Positions 31,260 to 31,880 of a DNA stretch of 32,500 bases are shown here, in pieces (position 1 is the first letter of the stretch; each line of letters begins with the position of its first letter). Under the pieces are notes generated by a model. The model was not told where the DNA came from. It made no database searches and saw only the letters and a list, made by a program, of their open reading frames with translations. The position numbers and the translations under genes are program-made. Source of the DNA: Symbiodinium natans (Eukaryota; Sar; Dinophyceae; Suessiales; Symbiodiniaceae); NCBI GenBank assembly GCA_905221605.1, contig CAJNDS010002283.1, positions 267,986 to 300,485 of the forward strand, in the 5' to 3' direction.

Positions 31260-31880
31260 CGGGTGATGATGGAGAGAACGATGGTGGCGACGAAGGTGGT
31301 GGTGTGTTGGCGGTGGTGCGATGGGTGGTTACGACAAAGCCCCCAGTCCCTGAAACCTGCCCACCGCCGCAGGTTCTCGGATGCTAACCCTACAACTGCG
31401 AACCCTAAGCCGCAAAGGCCTAAAGTCCTAAAGCCCTCAACCCTTATACCCTGCATCCTAAACTCACTAAGCCCCACAGGGCCCCCACACCCTCTAGGCC
31501 CTAAGAAGCCCCTAAACCCTAAGCCCTAAACCCCAAACCCCAAACCCCAAACCCCAAACCCCAAACCCTATACCCTCTAAGCCCGAAGCCCTAAACCCTA
31601 TACCAGGAATCCGGCACTGCGTCTTCCTGATGGGCAACCCGGGCAGCTTCAAGTCTGCCATGTGGCGCCCGGGACTTCGATTCCTAGGGCACCCTAACTC
31701 CTAAACCATAAACCCTAAACCCTCAACCCTCAACCCTAAACCCTAAACCCTAAAGCCTAAACCCCAAACCCTAAACACCAAACCGCAAACGCCAAACCCC
31801 AAACCCCAAACCCTAAATCCTAAACCTCCCCCCGGGAGCCGCCGAGGAAGATTCTGAAGAACGCCAAGACGCGACGTGGT
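593..31880 (+). CDS. Axonemal dynein heavy chain, outer-arm-like (partial gene, 22 exons, continues past both edges)
   Basis: This is a motor subunit of ciliary/flagellar dynein, which drives microtubule sliding by ATP hydrolysis in a ring of AAA domains. The 22 exons join in frame to about 400 residues: end of the linker ([25 protein letters not shown]), AAA1 with Walker [11 protein letters not shown] and Walker B CFDEFNR, then [65 protein letters not shown], and the start of AAA2 with an altered Walker A (GNPGSFKS). Order and spacing match dynein heavy chains residue for residue across most junctions. Wording such as [14 protein letters not shown] and the LFRP-MVPD block suggest an outer-arm alpha/beta-class chain, which I hold with moderate confidence. 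Exons average about 55 nt. Thirteen of 21 donors are GC, four GA and four GT, and every acceptor is AG|G. A whole family protein (about 4,500 aa) at this density would need a gene of some 200-350 kb. Intron 15 contains a second gene. Confidence 0.93.
1257..1544. repeat. Interstitial telomere-type array, CCCTAAA, about 40 copies
   Basis: Nearly perfect head-to-tail CCCTAAA heptamers with one CCCCAAA and one CCTAAAT-type variant near the end. One of the longest pure arrays in the window. It lies inside an intron, not at a chromosome end. Confidence 0.97.
1552..1790 (+). other. Exon-like unique island with an open 71-codon frame, unassigned
   Basis: Non-repeat sequence flanked by CCCTAAA on the left and TTTAGGG on the right, as the real exons are. 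One frame (1555-1770) stays open and includes [18 protein letters not shown] do not recognise it. Dynein exons 1 and 2 join exactly without it, so it is not needed there. It may be a relict exon, an alternative exon or chance. Confidence 0.3.
2768..2841 (+). CDS. Dynein exon 2 (linker, EKVNS...FQW...YWKE)
   Basis: Begins GT CTG GTG after CAG. It reads [14 protein letters not shown] and then [10 protein letters not shown], the counterpart of EKV-FEW-LRYYWEED in dyneins. It ends in phase 0 after GAG with a GA donor (GACCACATT). A TTTAGGG array starts about 10 nt downstream. Confidence 0.9.
2890..3005 (+). repeat. Dispersed intronic repeat, copy A
   Basis: About 115 bp that aligns with 32350-32473 in the same orientation. 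Shared blocks include GGTACCTACCCCCCATGAAC, CTAAGGCTCCC and CAAGGTC, with small gaps between. It is not telomeric and has no coding potential that I can see. Confidence 0.8.
3334..3569. repeat. TTTAGGG array with TTCAGGG and TTTGGGG variants
   Basis: Some 33 heptamers on the G-rich strand, with clustered single-base variants. Confidence 0.95.
4154..4207 (+). CDS. Dynein exon 3 (linker, [10 protein letters not shown])
   Basis: Eighteen codons, [18 protein letters not shown]. They supply the stretch between YWEED and EYLGN (RQxNAxFxYGY in relatives). Acceptor CAG|G, donor GC, phases 0-0. Without this exon the chain would lack these residues, and with it the spacing is exact. Confidence 0.88.
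4208..5678. other. Dynein intron 3 (1.5 kb)
   Basis: CCCTAAA at 4265-4303 and 4568-4638, a TTTAGGG array at 4723-4947, CCCTAAA at 5053-5177, TTTAGGG/TTTCGGG variants at 5246-5350 and CCCTAAA at 5600-5670. A unique stretch at 4330-4560 includes a CACGTGT/ACACGTG mini-palindrome and is not recognisably coding. Confidence 0.75.
4723..4947. repeat. TTTAGGG array, about 31 copies
   Basis: Long G-strand heptamer array, broken once near 4810-4836 by TTTTGG and six-base units. Confidence 0.96.
5679..5750 (+). CDS. Dynein exon 4 (EYLGNGPRL...PLTDR)
   Basis: Encodes [17 protein letters not shown] followed by IYVTATQ, the highly conserved entry into AAA1. Phases 0-0, acceptor CAG|G, donor GC (GCGGGGTG). 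CAGGC occurs at both ends of the following intron. Confidence 0.95.
5751..6946. other. Dynein intron 4 (1.2 kb)
   Basis: TTTAGGG variants run to about 6020, then CCCTAAA arrays at 6028-6125, 6267-6420 and 6588-6935 up to the acceptor, giving the G-strand-then-C-strand order. A spliced-leader-like 17-mer lies at 6244. Confidence 0.8.
6244..6260 (+). other. Possible relict of the dinoflagellate spliced leader
   Basis: AGCGATTTTGGCTCAAC matches 15 of 17 bases of the 3' part of the 22-nt dinoflagellate leader as I recall it (AGCCATTTTGGCTCAAG), including 12 consecutive bases. Such relics mark reinserted mRNAs in dinoflagellate genomes. There is no recognisable coding sequence after it. Confidence 0.35.
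6947..7015 (+). CDS. Dynein exon 5 (AAA1 Walker A)
   Basis: Encodes [20 protein letters not shown] and then [12 protein letters not shown] is the intact nucleotide-binding P-loop of AAA1, the main ATPase site of dynein. Acceptor CAG|G; the donor is GA (GACGGCGTG), which keeps the frame into exon 6. The GAC present on both sides of the intron supplies the Asp of TKD. Confidence 0.97.
7016..7385. other. Dynein intron 5 (370 nt)
   Basis: Short TTTAGGG block near 7029-7095, unique sequence, and CCCTAAA/CCCTGAA at 7235-7328. No coding signal. Confidence 0.75.
7386..7409 (+). CDS. Dynein exon 6, 24-nt microexon (DLANAVAK)
   Basis: Eight codons, DLANAVAK, matching KDLxxALAK directly after the AAA1 P-loop. 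Acceptor GAG|G, canonical GT donor (GTTCCG). Both neighbouring joins keep phase 0 and family spacing ([16 protein letters not shown]). It is too short for ordinary gene finders. Confidence 0.88.
7410..7949. other. Dynein intron 6 (540 nt)
   Basis: Degenerate TTTAGGG at 7448-7630, then CCCTAAA at 7728-7925 containing a run of six CCCTAAG units at about 7850-7890. Confidence 0.75.
7950..8013 (+). CDS. Dynein exon 7 (AAA1, [12 protein letters not shown])
   Basis: Encodes [13 protein letters not shown] and then LTLGDIYK, the counterpart of CVVFNCSxxMDY-GxIFKG. Ala-Ala replaces the common Cys-Ser. The exon ends after the first base of a Gly codon, donor GC, acceptor GAG|G. Confidence 0.93.
8014..8705. 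other. Dynein intron 7 (692 nt)
   Basis: TTTAGGG with GCTTTAG variants at 8021-8180, unique sequence, then CCCTAAA/CCCCAAA blocks at 8435-8520 and 8590-8690. Confidence 0.75.
8706..8764 (+). CDS. Dynein exon 8 (AAA1 Walker B)
   Basis: Starts GC CTC, completing Gly, and encodes [26 protein letters not shown] is the AAA1 Walker B signature with both acidic residues present. Canonical GT donor, acceptor CAG|G. Confidence 0.97.
8814..8988. repeat. Octamer arrays AAACCCCC then AAACCCCT (dynein intron 8)
   Basis: About nine AAACCCCC units pass without a break into about eleven AAACCCCT units. Each is a one-base expansion of the telomere heptamer. They fill most of the 269-nt intron. Confidence 0.95.
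9034..9063 (+). CDS. Dynein exon 9, 30-nt exon ([10 protein letters not shown])
   Basis: Ten codons, [10 protein letters not shown], the helix that follows Walker B. AGGTG is repeated at both ends of the preceding intron. GT donor (GTGCCAACC), acceptor CAG|G, phases 0-0. Confidence 0.93.
9064..9745. other. Dynein intron 9 (682 nt)
   Basis: TTTAGGG variants at 9095-9190, about 400 nt of unique sequence with two GTACATGGACCCT copies (near 9450 and 9510), and TTTAGGG at 9609-9700. Confidence 0.75.
9746..9794 (+). CDS. Dynein exon 10 ([16 protein letters not shown])
   Basis: Encodes [16 protein letters not shown] plus the first base of a Gly codon. It aligns with IQEAIKAKKTRFxFEG. Acceptor CAG|G, donor GC (GCTGGGC). 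Confidence 0.93.
9795..11012. other. Dynein intron 10 (1.2 kb)
   Basis: An AT-rich patch at 9840-9925, a C16 run and CCCCT repeats at 10016-10056, a TGAAGCCC octamer array, TTTAGGG arrays at 10390-10540, 10640-10716 and 10900-10957, and another AT-rich patch at 10790-10890. Confidence 0.75.
10145..10248. repeat. TGAAGCCC octamer array, 13 copies
   Basis: Thirteen perfect tandem units, a homogenised variant of the CCCTAAA theme (CCCTGAAG). Confidence 0.97.
11013..11038 (+). CDS. Dynein exon 11, 26-nt microexon (DEINLNPQ)
   Basis: GT completes Gly, then DEINLNPQ follows. It fills the gap between RFMLQ-G and [11 protein letters not shown] and matches GxEIxLxPT in relatives with exact length. 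Acceptor GAG|G, donor GC (GCTGCACAG). I found it by looking for the missing residues. The motif is short but phase and length both fit. Confidence 0.82.
11067..11490. repeat. Long TTTAGGG array with a 77-bp higher-order period
   Basis: Over 50 heptamers. From 11324 a block of ATTCGAG, heptamers, one TAAAGGG unit and more heptamers recurs with a period of 77 bp (11 heptamers), the second copy starting at 11401. Confidence 0.95.
12136..12530. repeat. CCCTAAA array, pure then decaying
   Basis: Starts as more than 20 perfect heptamers and ends in irregular AAAACCCT and CCCCTAAA units, as if decayed from one end. Confidence 0.95.
12944..13144. repeat. AAACCCC array followed by CCCTAAA
   Basis: About 14 AAACCCC heptamers, one CTCC-type variant, then CCCTAAA with a few CCCGAAA units, running up to the exon 12 acceptor. 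Confidence 0.95.
13160..13225 (+). CDS. Dynein exon 12 ([17 protein letters not shown])
   Basis: Encodes [19 protein letters not shown] and GLK, the most recognisable AAA1 stretch after Walker B. Acceptor CAG|G, donor GC (GCCCAGTAA). AGGCCC is present at both ends of the following intron. Confidence 0.97.
13435..13573. repeat. Inverted repeat, 23-bp arms
   Basis: Arms at 13435-13457 and 13551-13573 (CATGGGTTT...CTACTAC) match at 21 of 23 positions as reverse complements, giving a stem with a loop of about 90 nt. Confidence 0.8.
13519..13660. repeat. Inverted G-rich/C-rich arms
   Basis: A G-rich arm ending GGTAGTATCA (13519-13549) is matched by TGATACTACC followed by a C-rich arm (13638-13660). 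It interlocks with the inverted repeat at 13435-13573. Confidence 0.7.
13694..13777. repeat. Foldback (MITE-like) element, copy 1
   Basis: 31-bp arms at 13694-13724 and 13747-13777 open TTGGGAT and close ATCCCAA, with CCCTTATAC and CAGTCCT-type blocks in both arms. The same element with diverged sequence is at 18342-18444. It is non-autonomous with no coding content. Confidence 0.8.
13970..14390. other. Unique GC-balanced island, unassigned
   Basis: About 400 nt without repeats. Open frames exist on both strands (13969-14292 plus; 14047-14232 minus), none resembling a family I know. Dynein exons 12 and 13 join without it. It may be relict coding sequence or an insertion. Confidence 0.3.
14835..14901 (+). 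CDS. Dynein exon 13 ([12 protein letters not shown])
   Basis: Encodes [19 protein letters not shown] and MFM plus one base, matching LKALFRPxxxMVPDxxLIxExML. Acceptor GAG|G, donor GC. Phase 0 in, phase 1 out. Confidence 0.96.
15838..16206. repeat. GGGGCT hexanucleotide expansion, about 60 copies
   Basis: Nearly pure tandem GGGGCT with a few interruptions (near 15929, 15945 and 16100), ending in GGGGGT units. Open frames across it (Gly-Leu, Gly-Trp, Gly-Ala; Pro-Gln and Pro-Ser on the other strand) are products of the repeat, not genes. Confidence 0.97.
16745..17118. repeat. 24-bp higher-order telomere-variant repeat
   Basis: Units near AACCCCTAAAACCCTAGAAC plus CCTG/CCTA recur about 13 times. 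Each combines three different variants of the heptamer in a fixed order. Confidence 0.88.
17208..17335. repeat. CCCTGAA heptamer array
   Basis: About 16 CCCTGAA units with one AAGGCC interruption, then a return to CCCTAAA. Confidence 0.95.
17447..17511 (+). CDS. Dynein exon 14 (EGFTEAKAL...KFSTLY)
   Basis: GC completes Gly, then [20 protein letters not shown] and K follow, the counterpart of SEGFxxAxxLxxKFxTLYxLS. Acceptor CAG|G, GA donor (GAAGATCAG). Confidence 0.95.
17512..18032. other. Dynein intron 14 (521 nt)
   Basis: TTTAGGG variants, a GGGGCTTA octamer array and G/T-rich unique sequence. The last 100 nt before the acceptor contain no C-strand array. Confidence 0.75.
17581..17651. repeat. 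GGGGCTTA octamer array, about 9 copies
   Basis: Tandem GGGGCTTA, a one-base-longer variant of TTTAGGG. Another locally homogenised telomere variant. Confidence 0.96.
18033..18059 (+). CDS. Dynein exon 15, 27-nt microexon (DLLSQSKKY)
   Basis: Nine codons, DLLSQSKKY, corresponding to ELLSKQxHY. The next conserved residues, DWG, are found only at 28838. The GC donor at 18060 is chosen because it joins KKY to DWGMRAIKS in frame. A canonical GT donor 13 nt downstream would break the frame. The following intron holds the peroxidase gene. Confidence 0.87.
18342..18444. repeat. Foldback (MITE-like) element, copy 2
   Basis: 32-bp arms at 18342-18373 and 18413-18444 match at 28 of 32 positions as reverse complements. 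The centre has a smaller hairpin (ATTCTAGTAGG...CCTACTA). It is the same family as 13694-13777, sharing TTGGGAT ends and the CCCTTATAC and CAGTCCT blocks. Confidence 0.85.
18482..18502 (+). promoter_or_regulatory. Candidate spliced-leader trans-splice acceptor and start of APX 5' UTR
   Basis: A pyrimidine-rich tract (CTGCTGCCTTCGCTTCCGCAG) ends in AG 56 nt before the proposed APX start codon. Dinoflagellate nuclear mRNAs receive a 22-nt leader by trans-splicing at such sites. This one would give the nested gene its own 5' end without a separate promoter. It is inferred from position and composition only, and the base after AG is C rather than G. Confidence 0.35.
18559..18633 (+). CDS. APX exon 1, tentative (start codon, possible presequence)
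   Basis: Opens [20 protein letters not shown] and continues AGDDL, ending at a canonical GTGAGT donor in phase 0. The first 14 residues carry two Arg, no acidic residue and a hydrophobic face, so a short mitochondrial-type or other targeting segment is possible. I prefer joining to 19223 ([14 protein letters not shown]). Exon 2 could instead start at 19215, with a GA or GT donor nearby in phase 1. Confidence 0.5.
18559..26195 (+). CDS. Ascorbate peroxidase, class I haem peroxidase (14 exons, nested in dynein intron 15)
   Basis: Ascorbate peroxidase reduces H2O2 to water with ascorbate in algae and plants. The joined exons give about 314 aa. The distal haem triad (Arg, Trp, His) lies in [10 protein letters not shown], the proximal His in [11 protein letters not shown], the proximal Trp in CPWTKNW and the proximal Asp in [11 protein letters not shown]. 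The Arg in [12 protein letters not shown] sits where ascorbate-binding Arg172 of plant APX lies, which argues for APX over cytochrome c peroxidase. Later blocks ([33 protein letters not shown]) follow APX order to a stop at 26193. The stretch between ERSG and PWT is about 35 residues: 3 in cytosolic APX, about 20 in plastid forms. The C-terminus ends soon after the domain with no membrane tail, so a soluble enzyme is likely. From exon 2 on, phase is perfect through all 12 splices; the join of exons 1 and 2 is less certain. Confidence 0.94.
18634..19222. other. APX intron 1 (589 nt)
   Basis: Unique sequence to about 19075, then CCCTAAA at 19081-19197. An open frame at 18690-19010 has no recognisable motif. 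The words ATCTTTTTCAGAGGG...GGGCCGTCCTAG resemble 15660-15690 in dynein intron 13, so part of it is dispersed repeat. Confidence 0.65.
19223..19319 (+). CDS. APX exon 2 (distal haem pocket, [10 protein letters not shown])
   Basis: Encodes [14 protein letters not shown], then [13 protein letters not shown] and ATWPAS plus one base. It carries the catalytic distal Arg, Trp and His. The donor is GA (GAACGTGTC). The 5' edge could be 19215 or 19219, since AG|G occurs three times within nine bases, but the body of the exon is unambiguous. Confidence 0.93.
19659..19686. repeat. Poly-C run, 28 nt
   Basis: Uninterrupted cytosines inside an APX intron. A likely sequencing-error and length-variation site. 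Confidence 0.95.
19909..19985. repeat. AAACGCT heptamer array, 11 copies
   Basis: Eleven perfect AAACGCT units, flanked by normal CCCTAAA. One substitution of the telomere heptamer (C to G) is fixed in every copy. Confidence 0.97.
20352..20451 (+). CDS. APX exon 3 ([13 protein letters not shown])
   Basis: GA completes Gly, then [20 protein letters not shown] and [12 protein letters not shown] follow, equivalent to GGANGSIRFxxEMxHGANAGL in plant APX. Acceptor AAG|G, donor GC (GCGCCCTG). Confidence 0.96.
20452..20825. other. APX intron 3 (374 nt)
   Basis: TTTAGGG/TTTGGGG at 20470-20545, then unique pyrimidine-richer sequence with a few CCCTAAA-like words. Confidence 0.75.
20826..20883 (+). 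CDS. APX exon 4 ([15 protein letters not shown])
   Basis: Encodes [19 protein letters not shown], the APX helix [15 protein letters not shown]. Acceptor GAG|G, GC donor (GCAAGGCG). The first base completes Lys from exon 3. Confidence 0.96.
20884..21714. other. APX intron 4 (831 nt)
   Basis: TTTAGGG at 20920-20977, unique sequence, a CA dinucleotide run at about 21215-21230, an ATCT/AT microsatellite at 21308-21351 and irregular AAAACCCT units at 21590-21690. Confidence 0.75.
21308..21351. repeat. ATCT tetranucleotide and AT microsatellite
   Basis: About eight ATCT units followed by AT repeats, one of the few AT-rich simple repeats in the window. Confidence 0.95.
21715..21774 (+). CDS. APX exon 5 ([12 protein letters not shown])
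   Basis: Encodes [20 protein letters not shown], matching [20 protein letters not shown] at the same spacing. Acceptor AAG|G, GC donor (GCCTGACC), phases 0-0. Confidence 0.95.
21775..22214. other. APX intron 5 (440 nt)
   Basis: TTTAGGG array at 21820-21912, unique sequence, then CCCTAAA/CCCCAAA at 22090-22160. Confidence 0.78.
22215..22268 (+). CDS. APX exon 6 (lineage-specific insert, [10 protein letters not shown])
   Basis: Eighteen codons, [18 protein letters not shown]. They replace the shorter CPEEGRLP of plant enzymes, with the terminal LP conserved. Acceptor AAG|G, canonical GT donor (GTGACTCGG). Confidence 0.9.
22269..22926. other. APX intron 6 (658 nt)
   Basis: Degenerate TTTAGGG at 22310-22400, a pure TTTAGGG array at 22470-22572, then irregular C-strand words. 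It contains an upstream copy of the exon 7 acceptor region at 22749-22770. Confidence 0.78.
22749..22936 (+). repeat. Duplicated splice-acceptor segment (22 bp, 166 bp apart)
   Basis: 22749-22770 and 22915-22936 match at 21 of 22 bases (ACCAATCCAA, then GACGCCCTCC). The downstream copy is the acceptor plus the first 10 nt of APX exon 7. The upstream copy lacks the rest of the exon. Confidence 0.85.
22927..22997 (+). CDS. APX exon 7 ([13 protein letters not shown])
   Basis: Encodes [20 protein letters not shown] and FTK plus two bases, the LPDAxPPxPAxHLRDVF block with extra FGCGA. GA donor (GATGCCC). The first bases and acceptor are duplicated 166 nt upstream (22749-22770). The intron that follows is only 93 nt. 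Confidence 0.93.
22998..23090. other. APX intron 7, 93 nt (shortest in the window)
   Basis: A GA-AG intron made largely of TTTAGGG units, with a short pyrimidine stretch (TCTCTTGCGTTTCC) before the acceptor. Confidence 0.8.
23091..23157 (+). CDS. APX exon 8 (proximal haem His, [10 protein letters not shown])
   Basis: Encodes [20 protein letters not shown] and [13 protein letters not shown] carries the proximal haem-ligand His, and the following Thr belongs to the cation-site motif of APX. Acceptor GAG|G, GA donor (GAGTGGGG). Confidence 0.97.
23346..23426 (+). CDS. APX exon 9 (ascorbate-binding Arg; Cys-containing loop)
   Basis: Opens [14 protein letters not shown] and ends KSTCTVRK. The Arg of ERSG corresponds to Arg172 of pea APX, which binds ascorbate. 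The rest is a loop longer than in plant plastid APX, with two Cys. The GA donor (GACGGAAGG) keeps the frame. A canonical GTGAGC eight bases on does not. Confidence 0.93.
23427..23887. other. APX intron 9 (461 nt)
   Basis: TTTAGGG array at 23453-23650 with a TTTTCGGG patch, unique sequence, and TTTAGGG at 23818-23840. There is no C-strand array before the acceptor. Confidence 0.75.
23888..23950 (+). CDS. APX exon 10 ([10 protein letters not shown])
   Basis: Encodes [11 protein letters not shown], then [10 protein letters not shown]. The first Trp is at the position of the APX proximal Trp (PWT in cytosolic forms), followed by the W-x-F-D strand. Acceptor CAG|G, GA donor (GACACCTAG). Confidence 0.94.
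23951..24393. other. APX intron 10 (443 nt), reversed array order
   Basis: A short CCCTAAA/CCCTCAA block at 23998-24022, unique sequence, then a TTTAGGG array with GTGTAGGG variants at 24132-24305. It is one of the few introns with C-strand first and G-strand last. Confidence 0.75.
24394..24420 (+). CDS. APX exon 11, 27-nt microexon (DNSYFSRYK)
   Basis: Nine codons, DNSYFSRYK, matching FDNSYFxxIK. Acceptor AAG|G, GA donor (GAGACTTCG), phases 0-0. Confidence 0.93.
24649..24712 (+). CDS. APX exon 12 (proximal Asp, [14 protein letters not shown])
   Basis: Encodes [20 protein letters not shown] and P plus one base, equivalent to DLLVLPTDxALxxDP. The Asp of PTD is the proximal Asp that hydrogen-bonds the haem-ligand His. 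Acceptor GAG|G, GC donor (GCCGGGA). Confidence 0.96.
24713..25284. other. APX intron 12 (572 nt)
   Basis: TTTAGGG variants at 24770-24840, unique sequence, CTAAGCCC words at 25060-25090 and CCCTAAA at 25090-25270. Confidence 0.75.
25285..25321 (+). CDS. APX exon 13, 37 nt ([11 protein letters not shown])
   Basis: GC completes Gly, then [11 protein letters not shown] plus two bases of Gln, matching FKxYxEKYAADxxAFF. GT donor (GTGCCTAGG), acceptor GAG|G. Confidence 0.95.
25322..26104. other. APX intron 13 (783 nt)
   Basis: TTTAGGG arrays at 25363-25448 and 25604-25719, unique sequence, then CCCTGAA/CCCTAAA at 26020-26103 up to the last exon. Confidence 0.78.
26105..26195 (+). CDS. APX exon 14, last exon with stop ([13 protein letters not shown])
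   Basis: Encodes [20 protein letters not shown] and FEPQGGVKI, then TGA at 26193-26195. It matches AFFxDYAxAHxKLSxLGAxF at the end of the APX fold. A TTTAGGG array begins about ten bases after the stop. No AATAAA-type signal is apparent. Confidence 0.97.
26560..26850. repeat. CCCTAAA array, about 38 copies
   Basis: Long C-strand array interrupted once at 26705 by a CACCTAA unit. It lies about 370 bp after the APX stop. Confidence 0.96.
27780..27890. repeat. Paired CCTCTACTAGTATAAT hairpin elements
   Basis: CCCTCTACTAGTATAAT occurs at about 27780 and again near 27855, each followed by a partial reverse complement (CTATTAGGGTAGAGG; CCTACTAGGGG). The words resemble the centre and arm of the foldback at 18342-18444 on the other side of APX. 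Confidence 0.6.
28838..28892 (+). CDS. Dynein exon 16 ([16 protein letters not shown])
   Basis: Encodes [18 protein letters not shown] plus one base of Arg, almost identical to the dynein consensus [19 protein letters not shown]. It resumes the dynein chain in phase 0 after the 10.8-kb intron. The GC donor inside AAGCGCAAC lets the next exon complete Arg. Confidence 0.97.
28893..29564. other. Dynein intron 16 (672 nt)
   Basis: A G24 run at 28916-28939, CCCTAAA and CCCGAAA words to 29065, unique sequence, a little TTTAGGG near 29215-29265, and CCCTAAG/CCCGAAA at 29495-29555. Confidence 0.75.
28916..28939. repeat. Poly-G run, 24 nt
   Basis: Uninterrupted guanines directly after dynein exon 16. 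Length is likely unstable. Confidence 0.95.
29565..29614 (+). CDS. Dynein exon 17 ([16 protein letters not shown])
   Basis: GC completes Arg, then [16 protein letters not shown], matching KRADPxxxExxVLMRALR in sequence and length. Acceptor GAG|G, GT donor (GTCACTCGG). GCGCA is shared by both ends of the preceding intron. Confidence 0.94.
29774..29846 (+). CDS. Dynein exon 18 (DTNVAKI...LADLFP)
   Basis: Encodes [20 protein letters not shown] and DLFP, plus one base of Gly. It matches RDxNxPKIxxxDxxxFxGLxxDLFPG. The preceding intron is only 159 nt. Acceptor AAG|G, donor GC. Confidence 0.96.
29847..30166. other. Dynein intron 18 (320 nt)
   Basis: Three GACGGCCTA units at 29858-29885, short CCCTAAA words, unique sequence and a C-rich tract before the acceptor. 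Confidence 0.75.
30167..30204 (+). CDS. Dynein exon 19, 38 nt ([12 protein letters not shown])
   Basis: GC completes Gly, then [12 protein letters not shown], matching LFPGxDVPRxRDxxxE before AAA2. A pyrimidine-rich tract (CCCCCACCCCCGGCAG) precedes the acceptor. Donor GC (GCGGGC). Confidence 0.93.
30205..30560. other. Dynein intron 19 (356 nt)
   Basis: Mostly unique, with TTGAGGG/TTTAGGG at 30280-30340 and 30470-30500. No coding signal. Confidence 0.7.
30561..30657 (+). CDS. Dynein exon 20 (approach to AAA2, KITQLIELL)
   Basis: Starts [16 protein letters not shown] and ends [14 protein letters not shown] plus one base of Gly. This is the helix that precedes the AAA2 P-loop (ILKVIQLxExLxxRH in relatives). 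Acceptor CAG|G, GA donor (GACCATGG). Confidence 0.92.
30950..31087. repeat. GATGCT / GAT trinucleotide tract
   Basis: GATGCT hexamers passing into pure GAT. Frames across it (poly-Asp/Ala, poly-Met/Leu, and on the other strand poly-Ser/Ala) are open only because of the repeat. Confidence 0.96.
31142..31259. repeat. GAA tract followed by GAT tract
   Basis: About 29 GAA units with one GAC-type change, then about 10 GAT units. Purine-rich on the transcribed-sense strand. Frames read poly-Glu/Asp or poly-Phe but sit inside an intron. Confidence 0.96.
31607..31664 (+). CDS. Dynein exon 21 (AAA2 Walker A, altered)
   Basis: GA completes Gly, then [18 protein letters not shown] plus two bases of Trp. 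It corresponds to RHSVFxVGNAGxGKSxxW at the start of AAA2. In GNPGSFKS the Gly just before Lys is Phe (codon TTC), so the P-loop does not meet the GxxxxGK[ST] pattern. The exon end at 31664 with a GC donor is chosen because it gives MW-KILKNA in frame. AAA2 identity is firm, the exact end less so. Confidence 0.88.
31847..31880 (+). CDS. Dynein exon 22, tentative (AAA2, [11 protein letters not shown])
   Basis: After GAG the exon would complete Trp and read [11 protein letters not shown], and possibly GEKP. It resembles VWKTLxKAxxxxGEKP after the AAA2 P-loop. The 3' end is uncertain: GT at 31876 and GA at 31881 are both possible donors, and no following exon is visible in the window. Confidence 0.55.

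Larger units (their letters stand above)
30658..31606. other. Dynein intron 20 (949 nt)
   Basis: C-strand words, then two trinucleotide expansions at 30950-31259, then CCCTAAG and AAACCCC units (31505-31570) before the acceptor. Confidence 0.78.

Noticed and set aside
30870-31529. Poly-Asp/Ala, poly-Glu, poly-Met, poly-Ser and poly-Phe open frames
   Set aside because: These are products of GAT, GATGCT and GAA repeats between dynein exons 20 and 21, which join exactly without them.
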